This document shows positions 23,149-33,532 of a stretch of DNA of 64,000 nt, piece by piece. The stretch is from Triangularia verruculosa (Eukaryota; Ascomycota; Sordariomycetes; Sordariales; Podosporaceae), in assembly GCA_033296885.1 (NCBI GenBank), contig MU863876.1, positions 636,196 through 700,195 on the forward strand. Reading direction: 5' to 3'. The notes below the pieces were generated by a model. The model was not told the DNA's origin, did not search any database, and saw only the letters and a program-made list of their open reading frames with translations. The number at the start of each line of letters is the position of its first letter. Within the stretch, counting starts at the first letter, position 1. Both the position numbers and the translations under genes were made by a program.

Positions 23149-23785
23149 GATGTGTAAGTCTGTGGTCTCGAAGTTCTAGAATTCGATATCGTTCAACGGT
23201 GCGGTGGAACAGTTCTCGAGGGCACGAAGTGGTCGAGGACCCCTTTAAGCTGTCGCGTTCCCGAGTCCATGGCGTCAGATGGTTGCAAGGTAGGTAGCAC
23301 TCGGATTGGATGGATTCTCATAGTGTTGAATGTATGACGATTTTTCCCCGTCATGGCGGGCCAGAGGGGAAGTTCTGGCCTTTCTCGCCGATGGTGGTTG
23401 AAAGGTGGAAGCAGGAGAAAGGAACCCCGACGTCATTGATCGAGATATTCACCCCACTTGCCCCGCTGCTGATGGTGGGGTGGGACTTGGCATGAGGCTG
23501 AATGCTTATCTTATCGCCGCATCTGCCCCTTCCACGTGTTTATCATGATATTCACAGAAATTAGGCAACAGGCATTTCAAGGATGTAGACGGCAACACAT
23601 CTGATTCTTTTTAAAAACTCAAAGACACGCTAACCCTGGCCTAAAGACAAACATCAATGTCAGCGTATTCTCGTCCAGGGCTGAGGGATAGTAGAACGTA
23701 CCTCTTGAGTCACCGCATCGGTTCTGCCTCCAAGGAGTCGTCCAGCTCAGAAGATCGATCACGCCGGCCCGTCATTTCGAGCTCT
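23149..23785. other. Upstream region of the alcohol dehydrogenase, with STRE-like CCCCT/AGGGG cores
   Basis: Contains CCCCT at 23240-23244 and AGGGG near 23363, the core of stress-response elements. The core is only 5 bp and could be chance. No gene is seen. Confidence 0.4.
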
Positions 23786-24097
23786 TCACGCCCTCTTTGA
23801 GCTCGGTCCAACACCCGAATGATCGCCAGGCTGGTTTCTCGACTGCAACTTTGCGCCGTTGTAGAAATCACGCTCGACTTCCAGGTCACGCCTGACAATT
23901 TCCTTCAGAAGCACGACATCTCGGTTGATGTTGGGACCGGGGTAGGCCGCTGCGCCTTGCTCGATGCTGGGCAGCATCATGGTGATGAATGAGCTGACGC
24001 TTCCACCGCACTCCTCGAGCTGGAGAAGAAGCTGCCGCAACTTTTCCGAGCTGAGGTTGTTGATCAAGGAAATGTGGTCGGAGTTTTTGGAGGGCAT
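23786..24097 (-). CDS. Small hypothetical protein, 103 residues
   Basis: Open frame from ATG 24097 to a stop at 23786. The protein is mostly amphipathic helix, with two clear helices (LSSEKLRQLLLQLEECGGSV and VVLLKEIVRRDLEVERDFYN) around a short hydrophobic stretch (SSFITMMLPSI). Its composition is more protein-like than shadow frames nearby. A 3' intron is possible, because a second frame downstream (23898-23710) is also charged and helical, but I could not place convincing splice sites. No family recognised. Confidence 0.45.
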   Translation of the reverse strand: MPSKNSDHISLINNLSSEKLRQLLLQLEECGGSVSSFITMMLPSIEQGAAAYPGPNINRDVVLLKEIVRRDLEVERDFYNGAKLQSRNQPGDHSGVGPSSKRA

Positions 24098-24894
24098 TTT
24101 TCTCGATGGTTCTGAATTGATCCCAAATAGCTCTGGACGGTTTCGTATCCTTAACCGGCAGCGGGTGGATGTGGTGGAGGCCGATGGTTTTTGTGTCGAC
24201 CTTTTGGACGGTGTTTGATTTTGCAAGAGCGCCGGGGAGTCATCATTGCAAATCCCACAAGTTGCATGCAAAATCCCGAGGTAGGAGGTACCTCAGGCAG
24301 CTTGCTCTTCGCAGTTTTCTTGCTCTTCGCACTTTTGCGCTAAAGGACCGGAACTTGGCCCGCTCTCTGGACTTGCTGAGATAAGTTGACAACATGACAA
24401 CGTGTTGCCCCGATGTGTTGCTATTTTCTCGATAACCCAGAGTATAACTACAGGTGCTTGCTACCTACGTTGCAAGTAACGCTGATACGTAGCCTTTGCC
24501 CTAGTCCACGACATAACCTGGAGGTTCAGCTGCTCACTGAGCCAATTGATACTTGTGACCTCAAAAGATAAAACAGAACGGCCGCAGGAATCACAGAGAG
24601 TTTAGGATAAGCTGTCAGTGTCTCCAACAACAGAAAAAAAGGTAAGGTCAAAATAGGCATGATGTGAGTGATTGTAATCACACTACACCCTAAAGGTTTT
24701 TCTTTTGCAACAGGTCGACACTAAACCCGCGCCAGGCACATCTACCATGTTCCGTTAGGGAAGGCGTTATGTAAGAGACATGTATATGACAACCGCCACA
24801 GACATGAGAGAGATGGACAAACAGCGGCGCTGTTCCACTTACTACCTACCGTTCAATGTCAGTCTCAGGGTAATTTAGCAAACGGTGGCATCAG
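24098..24894. other. Intergenic region
   Basis: Downstream of the beta-lactamase-like gene and upstream of the small hypothetical gene. No coding signal, RNA gene or repeat recognised. Confidence 0.6.
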
Positions 24895-26571
24895 TCAAGG
24901 CCTAGCCACAAGTGGTAACTGCCCTTCATACCGACTGAAACTTCTTTGCCCTTCCTGTTTACTCTTGCGAAAGAACTCGCCCTTTCCTTGAAGGGTGAAC
25001 TCATGCTTCCACCATAGACCGTTGATAACGTCAAAGTCGGAGTCAGAGTCTGTGTCAGAACCAGCTTCAATGTTGATATGACCAAACTTAATGATGTAGA
25101 ACTCTTTGGGTGATGTGGTGTATCGTGCCCGCTGGGCCATCTCATCATGGGACGCGACCCAGAAGAAACTGTTGCATTGATACGGTTCAAGGTCAAATCT
25201 GTCGCGGTCGGTTCCCATGAACGAGATCGCAAGGCCACCGTTCAATTCCTGAATCTCAATGAAGAAGTTGCCGATCAAATTATAATACTTTCCGACATAT
25301 TCAGACAAAGGATGGAGGGGTTGATACACAGTCCGGTGCCGTATCAGCTCCTTTTCGACGTTGGACATGGTAGCAGCGCTCTCTCTTGCGTTCACTTTGG
25401 CGTATTCGGAGTAGTCAGTGGCATTGATAGCGTTGCCAAACAACTCTTCGATGAGTAACTGACCGACCAACCGTGGGCTGTCAGTGAGGCCAAGGGAGTT
25501 GGTCAGCACGACCACAGCGCTAGATGTTTCGGGAAAGACGGCGGCAAAACTTGTGAACCCCGGAATGTTACCCTGGTGGAAGAATCCTAATCGCGATGGC
25601 AGTCCTTTTCCAAGCATCGGGTCAATGCCCGGGCCGTGATCGCCGCCCAGACCCATGGGAGATGGAAGCTGTAGTCGAAGCCACCCGGATGCATATGATG
25701 CTTCACGCACGGTGCTAAGGGGAAGGCTGATTTTTCCTTGCAAGATGTAGTTCAGCTGTCTGAGTGGGTTGTGCGGAATGATAGGCTCGTGTCCCTCAAT
25801 TTGAGTATTGGCGGCATCGATAAGGGCTCGGTACAGAGTGAGTAAGTCGCTCACAGAGCTTCGGATTCCACCGGCGGCGCCAATGAGAACATCTTTTCCG
25901 TAAAGAGGGGGTGGAATGGGGTACGCGGAGGCATTGTGTAGCGCATAATACGCCTTTGCAACATTTGTTGCATTCGAGGGCCAATCTGTGTAAAAAGTCC
26001 GTTCCATTCCAAGCGGGTTAAGGATGCGCTCCTTCAGGAACGAGAAGTAATCCGTGCCAGAGACTTTCTCGATCACCTGTCCTAGAACTTCGTAGGCAAT
26101 GTTGTTGTATATGAACTCGGTTCTCAAGTCGGCCGCGATGGGGACATGACCAAGCAGCGGAGCGGCATCGGCACGATGGATGGGTATCCTGTTGTCTGAC
26201 AGCAGCCAGAGTGAATCGTAAGATGGCAGGCCAGTCCGATGGGACAGAAGGTCAGTGATGGTAATGTTGACAGCGGGGTCTCGTGCATCGCGGTGGAAGT
26301 CTTGCAGGACGTCGCGCAGCTGCGTGTTCCAGGCCAGTTTCCCATCTTCAACCATGATGGCGACCATTGCAGCTGTAATGGCCTTGGTCAAGGAGCCCAC
26401 AACAAAGCTCGTATTCTCGTCCGGGGCGGCCTGGGAATTGACGTCGCGCAGTCCGAAGTTTGCTTGATGTGTGACCTTGCCATGGTGAAGTACACCAAGG
26501 GAGAGCCCCGGTGTCCCTGCAAAGCCGCAGATTTCGGCGATGAGAGGCCCGAGGGCCTGGAACCTTGTTAG
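24895..26571 (-). CDS. Serine beta-lactamase-like (family S12) protein, 5' end unresolved
   Basis: One long exon of 558 codons from an apparent CAG splice acceptor at 26572 to the stop at 24895. The first in-frame ATG lies inside the catalytic domain, so a 5' exon must exist upstream. Catalytic motifs of the class C/S12 fold are all present: S-x-x-K in GSLTK (Ser60, Lys63 counted from 26571), Y-x-N in YNNIAYEVLG, and an H-x-G triad substitute in FHQGNIPGF. The C-terminal 120 residues (from about YVGKYYNLIG) form the extra beta-rich domain common in fungal members. Fungal relatives act as esterases, transacylases or peptidases; the substrate is unknown. Confidence 0.85.
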   Translation of the reverse strand, partial: LTRFQALGPLIAEICGFAGTPGLSLGVLHHGKVTHQANFGLRDVNSQAAPDENTSFVVGSLTKAITAAMVAIMVEDGKLAWNTQLRDVLQDFHRDARDPAVNITITDLLSHRTGLPSYDSLWLLSDNRIPIHRADAAPLLGHVPIAADLRTEFIYNNIAYEVLGQVIEKVSGTDYFSFLKERILNPLGMERTFYTDWPSNATNVAKAYYALHNASAYPIPPPLYGKDVLIGAAGGIRSSVSDLLTLYRALIDAANTQIEGHEPIIPHNPLRQLNYILQGKISLPLSTVREASYASGWLRLQLPSPMGLGGDHGPGIDPMLGKGLPSRLGFFHQGNIPGFTSFAAVFPETSSAVVVLTNSLGLTDSPRLVGQLLIEELFGNAINATDYSEYAKVNARESAATMSNVEKELIRHRTVYQPLHPLSEYVGKYYNLIGNFFIEIQELNGGLAISFMGTDRDRFDLEPYQCNSFFWVASHDEMAQRARYTTSPKEFYIIKFGHINIEAGSDTDSDSDFDVINGLWWKHEFTLQGKGEFFRKSKQEGQRSFSRYEGQLPLVARP

Positions 26572-27385
26572 CTGCCTTCAGAAAGTGTTATGGTTAGCAA
26601 AACATGTGGAGGAACTGGGCGAAATGAAAAAGGATGGCATAGTCGATCTGTTGCTTACATGAGGAAGGGCCTTTGATGATGCTGTGAGTATTATTGTGCG
26701 GACGTGGTTGCCGATGGACAGTGGCTGGATATTTCAAGCCCACGTTGCTGATTGGGCGATATCCGCGGTACTGCAGTGGTCAATGCTGCCCCAACAACTG
26801 CCTGTCCTGTCACACCTTCACAGCCTTCAAGACAGCCCAACCGCCGCCATGTTCAGGCGGTCAGTTCCACAGCTCATGGAGATGGAAAAGGAAGGATAAC
26901 TAAAATGAGCCGAAGCCCCCGGCGACTTGGTAGAACCCTAAGGCTTTCGCTTGCCATCTCCTATCGCATGCTGCGACTCTCGGATAGGAGCAAGATCAGT
27001 GATAGCCGGTTGTTGAGGTACCTTGTTTCCAAATGATAAGATGCGCGCGGTAGGGCATACAGCAGGCAGGAAGTCTTTGGGCCAGAATCTCGCGAGGGGG
27101 ACTTCTTCGGTTGGCTGGCTGGTCCAAGTTCTGACCCTGTGGCCGTTAAGTCCATGAACAAAAGCGATGCTGTTATTTGTTCACCGGTTAACAGGGCCAT
27201 GTTCGTGCAAATCTAAGTACCTAAGCAAACGACTTTCTCATATAGGTATCCATAAGGTACTCTCCAAGGAGGGTTGATAATGGCAGGAAGGCTCTCAACA
27301 ATCACAGTCGATTGGCCGTTCGCACACCCATTTTACACCTCCTAAACGGCACTAAGGTACCTGGTAATGTTCACTGACTTCTTCA
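26572..27385. other. Divergent intergenic region, probably holding the 5' exon of the beta-lactamase-like gene
   Basis: Upstream of both the beta-lactamase-like gene (minus) and the Cys-rich membrane protein gene (plus). A GTAAGC donor candidate lies near 26658 on the minus strand, but no ATG-started exon could be joined to it with confidence. Nothing else is recognised. Confidence 0.4.
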
Positions 27386-28287
27386 ATGACATCTATTGCC
27401 CCCGATAGCTCAACGGTTTCGCTTCCAGCTGCATGTGGTGCAGTTGGTTACTTCGCCTGCCCTTCTAGTAGGGTCGCAGGATGTTGTCCCATTGGATACT
27501 CTTGTGACGGGATTAATTGTTTACCCCCAAGAGCCGAGGAAGTAGTTGGCCCATGCCCGAACTATGACGGATTTTTAGCATGTCATGAGAATGTTGGAGG
27601 TTGGTCTCCCCTCTTATTGATCCAAACATGTTGGTTCAAACTAAGTAATTGGCTGCTATAGGGGGCTGTTGTCCAGCATATTACGCCTGCCAGGGCGATT
27701 ATTGTCAACTTGCCCTGAAGCTTGAGCCTGGAGTGTACACGAAAACCGTGAGCAGCCTCGGATATTCGGCGACATTGACGCTTCCCTTTAATCCTATTAC
27801 TGCCAGTACTACTGTGGCTCGCATCAAAACAGGAACAGGCACAACAATCCTTTCTCCTGGTCAGACAACAGCACCAAGTGTCAGCCAGGAAAGTTCTAGA
27901 GATGGCAGAACACTAAGTAGCACAGTTATTGGGGGAATCATTGCTTCTAGTGTCATTGGCTTACTCCTGGTTAGCGTGGGCATCTACGCACTGTTCCGAC
28001 ATCGGAGGAGATCGAAGGGTACTATTCAAGACAGCAGAAATGAGAACCTCGCACCGTATAGTACCTTAGAATTAGCCAAGGATGCCAAACCCCACGAGGC
28101 AGACCCTGAAGGGCACGGGAGGAGTGAACTCGCGACAAAGAACAATGTAGCATGGGAGCTAGATGGCACCGATTATCGACCTGAGCTTGGCTGCTGGCAT
28201 GGAATATCCGAGGTGGAGGCGACGAATCAAGGTGTCATGGAAAGAAATTCTGTGTTTGTGATGAATGATAGACCGCAACAACAATAG
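27386..28287 (+). CDS. Cysteine-rich single-pass membrane protein
   Basis: Two exons (27386-27599 and 27662-28287) with a 62-nt intron (GTTGGT...TATAG) give 279 residues. The N-terminal 90 residues contain two copies of a Cys pattern: CGAVGYFACP, then GCCPIGYSCDGINC, then CPNYDGFLACHENVGG, then GCCPAYYACQGDYC. A Ser/Thr-rich stalk follows, then one hydrophobic span (VIGGIIASSVIGLLLVSVGI) ending in a basic stop-transfer RHRRRSK and a 90-residue cytoplasmic tail. The architecture is that of fungal surface proteins with a Cys-rich ectodomain. No cleavable signal peptide is visible at this start, so either an upstream exon is missed or the membrane span itself directs N-out insertion. Function unknown. 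Confidence 0.78.
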
Positions 28288-28568
28288 ACCTTTGCGTCAA
28301 CAGTCATTTTTCTCATCATTTGAGCCACCACCAACGTCATCCCCCTCTGTCTTTAACAAGTTGACAGATCTCTCTCTACAATAGCAAATTCTCTTCATAC
28401 AGGGTCCCTCCATATTGCCACCTGGGCTGATATCCTTAACTCGACGCATTTCAGTAGGTACCTATACACCCCCTCTTCAAACCAAATGGTCTCCGCAAAA
28501 CAGCCTGGAATTTTCCGAAACTGACCCCAACATGTCAAACAGCATACACTCTTATGAGCTCCAGGTCA

Positions 28569-30427
28569 TCATGTCCCAACCACCCGCTCTATCCCAGGAA
28601 GATCGCCATCATCAGTAACAGTGACATGCACACCATGAAACCCCAAGCCAATAGCAAAGTCCATCTCTGCCCGCCCCAGCTCCTTCAGTGTCCTCGCATC
28701 CAAACATAAGAGGTAACTTGTCTTGCTAAACCCATTAAGGACAACACTCAGCAATACGCCATCATCCTCGCCTTCCTCATTCTTAAAATCGGCCCCAGGT
28801 CTCGGCACAAAGATGGCCTCTCCGGGACTGTGGCCTTTGGGACAATCCCAAAACAAGACCTCCCGGGTTTGTGTGTCCGTCTTGATGATTCCGTCCATCA
28901 TTGTACTCCTCCCCTGATAGGGCAGGCTGTAGACATATCTATGCCTTCGCGTGGCATAGAGCGGGTTGATCGTTGGCAGCTCTCCCGCATGCGGTGCCGG
29001 CATGGAAAATACTTTCTCGACCGGCGTAAAGCCTCGACTTGAACTGTCAAGACTTAATGAGAATCTCGCCAGACTCAACATGGCGCCTTTGGCCCTATTT
29101 TCATCACGCCAGAAACGCTCAGCGGCCCCATCCTTTTGCAAGATCACATTGCAGTACATCTTTTTAATGACGTCCAGAGTTCGATACTCCATCATGTCAC
29201 ATATGATTCTTTCGCCGCCTTCTTCTTCAAACGCGTTGATGGAGTGGAAGAAAAACCCGGCGTCGGACTCGAATTTGCCGACGACACCTCGTTTTTCCTG
29301 GGTCCGGTCTATCACAAACCACCTCATCGTTTTGCTTTCGCTGAAAGGTTCGATAGCATCGGCAATGTTGCCGGCCCATGGGATCTTGACCCCTCCCCAT
29401 CCAACATGCGAGGACGGAATGCAGAGGACGACAAAGTGTTGTGTCAAAAAGAAGCTGTGGATGTAGGCAGGATGAACCCCCTCCCCTCTGAGCTCGGCAA
29501 TGATGTCAGTCTGACCAGTGGACGCGCTTACTCGAAAGACTCGGTAGACAGTTTCTCTTCCAAAGTCTTGATTAAAATTGTAAATGTCGCCGTTGATGGG
29601 ATCCCTCTGTGCATGGGCGCAGGAAAGAGGCCCCTTGAGCGATGGGTGGAATGCTGACTGTGTCGCAAAGCCAATGGGTTCCAATGTCTCGGGGTCCATT
29701 TGCTTCATGAGACTGCTGTCTGTGGTTGCCCAGATGCTCTTTGGAAGAGGGACGCGGTGGCCTCCTCGTTGAGCAGCAGGGGTGCTGACCTTCCCCTTGC
29801 CAATCAAGTTTCCAGATGCCCGCTCTAGTCCTGGGGGATTGGGCAAGATGGCCACGCTGACGTTTCCGATCCATTGTTCGTCGCGAGGGACCATGGCCGC
29901 TTGCCACGTTCCCATGACCTTGGAGAACAACCCAAGACATGGATCTCGTTTTTGACCGAAACTCATGTGTTTCATGGTGCCGGTCTTTTTTATGTGCTCC
30001 GCCAGCTGCTCTGATTGTCGACGTGACGAATAAAATACTTTGACTTTGGTCTTGTCATCGGGGTCGGAGGTGATGTCGAAGCGATGAGTATGGGCCAGCC
30101 CGTCAAACCAATGATCGGTGCGAAATGTGCCCTTTGGTGTGCCAGTGATGGTGTAAATGCCTGGTCCGGTGCGATAGAGGCTGCCTATTGCCCATGATGG
30201 TATCATTCCAGAGACCTTGATCTCAATGGGTCCTCTTTCTTCCGTGAGACCCTCAAACTGGCCGGATGCGTTAGCAGAGTCCCGCACCATGAGCAGAGTT
30301 GACTCACGCCTGCTTCGTTGGGCCAGTCACGGTAGGCACCTGTTTGAAAATTGTTGATTGCTTCTTCATGGTCGGTTTGCTCGTCTCCCTGCCCTCTCAG
30401 TCGAGAGGGTTGTGGAGGTGAGGTCAT
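28569..30427 (-). CDS. Carotenoid cleavage oxygenase (CAO-2/CarT-like)
   Basis: Two exons (30427-30308 and 30257-28569) with a 50-nt intron give 602 residues. It belongs to the carotenoid oxygenase family (non-heme iron enzymes cleaving conjugated double bonds). Landmarks are GSLYRTGPG near the start, HWFDGLAHTHRFD, and the likely iron-binding His in CAHAQRDP (His255), YIHSFFLT (His307), FFFHSINAFEE (His378) and GFHGVHV (His581). Length and N-terminus resemble the torulene-cleaving enzymes of Neurospora (CAO-2) and Fusarium (CarT), which form beta-apo-4'-carotenal on the route to neurosporaxanthin; this is an inference from recall. No carotenoid synthesis genes are nearby. It shares a 764-bp promoter region with the alpha/beta hydrolase. 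Confidence 0.93.
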
Positions 30428-31191
30428 ACTCTGGTCCTGAAGAATTGGTTTAACCAGGCCGAAGGAAGCTGGGGGCGGAGAGTCTGGCTGTGATGTTGGG
30501 TGCTGAAAAGGCGAGATAGAGTGATGATAATTGGAAGTGAATGTGGCAGGTGGATGTCGGGCGAGAAACCCGATGCCGAGGATGGCCTAACAAAGATGCA
30601 GATCGCGTTGCAGGAGGCTAAGCGTTCCACAGTGGGTCGAAAGGCAGTGAGCAGTCAGATACCGGTAGTTGTTTGAAAGTGGCCGCACTTACAAAGGCAA
30701 AGGGCGGCCTGGCACATAGATCAAGTATTCATCTTTCCAAGGTCGATAGTTTATCAGCTGCCCATCGACATCCTCAGCCAGGTTATACAACATCCCTAAC
30801 TGCACCATGCCAAGCCGGGAGCACTCAAACCTGAGCAGCTGCTCCAGCCCCCACATCCTGTGTTTACACAGAATAATAAACTTGAGACTCTGGCTGCAAA
30901 TATCCAACGTCTCTGAACTACCTAAATTAAGAACGGTGTCACAACGGGAATCAACGGTCGTCGGAATCGACCATGTTAGCCAGCAACCGCGCCAAGCCAG
31001 CTCGACCTAAAAGGGGAAAGCCAAGCGAGCATTTTGGGGCCAGGAACGGTGGGGTAATGTGCCGAACTGAGGGGGAGCCGATACCTTTAGGGCCGAGAGG
31101 ACATCCGAATCTCCAATCTCCAATAATTAATACTACTTGAAGGTCGTCCACAGCAACTGTCCGAACCCGTTATTCTCGCAAACACTGGACA
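30428..31191. promoter_or_regulatory. Divergent promoter region, carotenoid oxygenase / alpha-beta hydrolase
   Basis: 764 bp between two divergent start codons. No open frame in it has recognisable content, and no specific site could be identified. Confidence 0.5.
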
Positions 31192-32286
31192 ATGAGCAAT
31201 CTCGATTCAACCCTTGCCGGCCATGCCGTGCCGAAGCCAGGAGCCTCACAACCCACCAACGATGGGCTCGATCTGATCGAGGACCACATTCTCCCCAAGC
31301 TCGACCCCGAATTTGTCCAGTATTTTACCGACGTCATCGCCAAGCAACCACCCGCCCACACAATTTCCATCGAAGAGGTCCGCAAGAACCCCGAAAAATA
31401 CCAACCCCCTTGTGCCGTCGATTCCACAAGAGAAAAAGGAGTTAGCGAGCATGTGGTCGCCTCGCAAGATGGCGCCAGCATTCCCATCCGAGTCTACCAC
31501 CCAGTCGAGGACGAGCGGGGAGTTGTGCCGCCCGGCCCGCACCCCGTTCATCTCAACTTCCACGGAGGCGGATTTGTGCTGGGCGACTTGAACAGTGAAG
31601 CGGGCCTCTGCTTGGTCATGCGCCAGGCAGACGTGGTGGTGGTCGATGTCAACTATCGCCATTGTCCGGAAACAGTATGGGGCAAATGCATCCAAGATGC
31701 TTGGGCGGCACTGAATTGGGTCCGCGACGAACACCTCAGCCTCAACATCAACCCCTTTTCCGTTTCCATTGGCGGCGTCTCTGCAGGCGGCCACATCTCG
31801 CTAGTTCTGCAGCACATGGCGAGAGATGCCGGCATCCCGCTTAAGCTGTGCATGCCCACCGTGCCCCCCACAACCGACTGTCTCAGCCTCGAATACTACA
31901 CTCAGTCTCCCTATCCATCATTCCACGAATTCCACCGTGGGCCCGTCTTGCCATGGAAGAGGATCAAGTACTTTGGCAACCAATGCATGCCGCGGGACAA
32001 GCTGCCAGAGATCAGAAAGATGTGGCCCGACTGGTGGCTTTCCCCCATGCGTGCTCCAAACTGGAACGGCTTGTGTGACACATATATCCGAACTGCAGAA
32101 GTGGACCCTCTGCGGGACGAAGGGGAGGCCTATGCGATGAAGCTTGTTGCTAGCGGCACCATGGTCACCTTGAAGCGGTATTTGGGATGTCCCCATACCT
32201 TCATGTACCTGGGCGTGTTGTCCCAGAAGCGACAGTGGGACCAAGACAGCGTTTACGCTCTGAAGGTGGCACATGGGCTTCTCTGA
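31192..32286 (+). CDS. Alpha/beta hydrolase (HSL-type esterase/lipase)
   Basis: Single exon of 364 residues from ATG 31192. The oxyanion-hole motif is NFHGGGF (residues 122-128). The nucleophile elbow is GGVSAGGH with Ser197, the acid is Asp305 in TAEVDPLRDEG, and the base is His335 in GCPHTF. The spacing matches the hormone-sensitive-lipase group of small esterases, typically acting on short acyl or aryl esters. There is no signal peptide, so it is probably cytosolic. It is divergent from the carotenoid oxygenase gene, which could mean co-regulation, but the substrate cannot be inferred from that alone. Confidence 0.93.
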   Translation: MSNLDSTLAGHAVPKPGASQPTNDGLDLIEDHILPKLDPEFVQYFTDVIAKQPPAHTISIEEVRKNPEKYQPPCAVDSTREKGVSEHVVASQDGASIPIRVYHPVEDERGVVPPGPHPVHLNFHGGGFVLGDLNSEAGLCLVMRQADVVVVDVNYRHCPETVWGKCIQDAWAALNWVRDEHLSLNINPFSVSIGGVSAGGHISLVLQHMARDAGIPLKLCMPTVPPTTDCLSLEYYTQSPYPSFHEFHRGPVLPWKRIKYFGNQCMPRDKLPEIRKMWPDWWLSPMRAPNWNGLCDTYIRTAEVDPLRDEGEAYAMKLVASGTMVTLKRYLGCPHTFMYLGVLSQKRQWDQDSVYALKVAHGLL

Positions 32287-32399
32287 CAGTCTTTCGGATA
32301 GCATACCTAGCAGTCATCTACTACAGTTTATGTACATCATGATCTCCACACCCTTTGTACACGCCTCCCTCCACTCCTGCGAGGTGCTCGGATACCCAC

Positions 32400-33015
32400 C
32401 TACTTCCTCGCAGGGTACCTCTCGCCTTGGTCCCACTATACTGGGTCAGTACGGGATTCCACATGTTTCGGACAAAGAAGATCAACTTACATGCTCCGCA
32501 ATGCAGCCACCCTCCCACCTAAACCGGTCAACAATGGTGCCAAAGCCGGGAGCAGAGTAGTTGACCCAGGACATGTCGCCACGGATGGTGCTCCTGATGT
32601 AGCGGTGCTGAATGCCTCCCCACATGTTGCCAAGGATGTTCCAGGCGGCGGCATGGCCGTTCTGGGCCATTGGGTTGTGGTTCTGCATTTTTTGTTAATC
32701 TTCCCATGCGGTCCTGAAGATTGAGAGAGAGGAACTCACAATGTAGTCATCGACGATGAACTCGAAGGCGCGGCTGATGTTCTTCCTGGAGCCGACAAAC
32801 ACCTCGACGAACTCGGCAAATCGGGCAGTCGTCTCCTCTTGGGTGGCAGCTGGGTCTCTCACGCAGGGAGTAGGACGGCGGCTCTGACGGGCTTCCAACA
32901 GAGCGCCGGAGAATTCCTGCTCGGCAACAGCAGTCTCAGCCTCAGGAGCAGCTGCAGGAAGAGCAGCTACCGCCAAGGGGGCAGTGAGGAACGCGACGAT
33001 GTGAGAGAACTTCAT
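32400..33015 (-). CDS. Secreted SnoaL-like protein
   Basis: Three exons (33015-32740, 32682-32491, 32435-32400) with introns of 57 and 55 nt, all phase 0, give 167 residues. Residues 1-18 are a signal peptide (MKFSHIVAFLTAPLAVAA), followed by an Ala/Glu-rich linker to about residue 45. The remainder has the SnoaL-like pattern FIVDDYINHNPMAQNGHAA (the N-H-N-P step spans the first intron) and ends EHWDQGERYPARK. Members form a small alpha+beta barrel of the NTF2 superfamily. Secreted fungal versions are common but have no proven activity that I know of. It converges on the alpha/beta hydrolase gene with a 113-bp gap. Confidence 0.85.
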
Positions 33016-33532
33016 GGTGGACCTGCGCGATACATTGGGCAACAGTCGATATCATTATCGAGAATTACGGTCAATCCTTTTGTACTTGTGAATGATGCTC
33101 ACGGCGGTTGCGGGGCAGGAAACCGAGATATCTTGGCCAATATACCGGACAATTTGGAGGGTATCATCCCGGCTGATTTGCCACATGGGATATTTCCCGC
33201 GAGAACGAGTGCCAACTCGACGTATTTGGAGCGGACACCTTTAGTCTTTGCTGTCCAAGCAGGACACAGGCTAACCTGTTGAAAAGCGGCAGATGGAAGC
33301 ACATGACGAAGGCCCAAGACCGGATAGAAAGCTCAAAACATTGAATGTCATTTCATCCTTCATAGGCGATTAGTAGGTAATGTAAGATAACCAAAGGTAA
33401 ATGCATTCATCCGTCACATTCTCCTCCCAATCAGGTGAAGCTTGCGCCCCATCAAAATTTCATCGTTAATCCAGCCAACTAACGTGTAGGTATCGGACTG
33501 AATCAACCCAAGCAAAACACAACCAACCAAAC
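33016..33532. other. Intergenic region
   Basis: Upstream of the SnoaL-like gene and downstream of the sugar transporter gene. No gene or repeat recognised. Confidence 0.6.
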
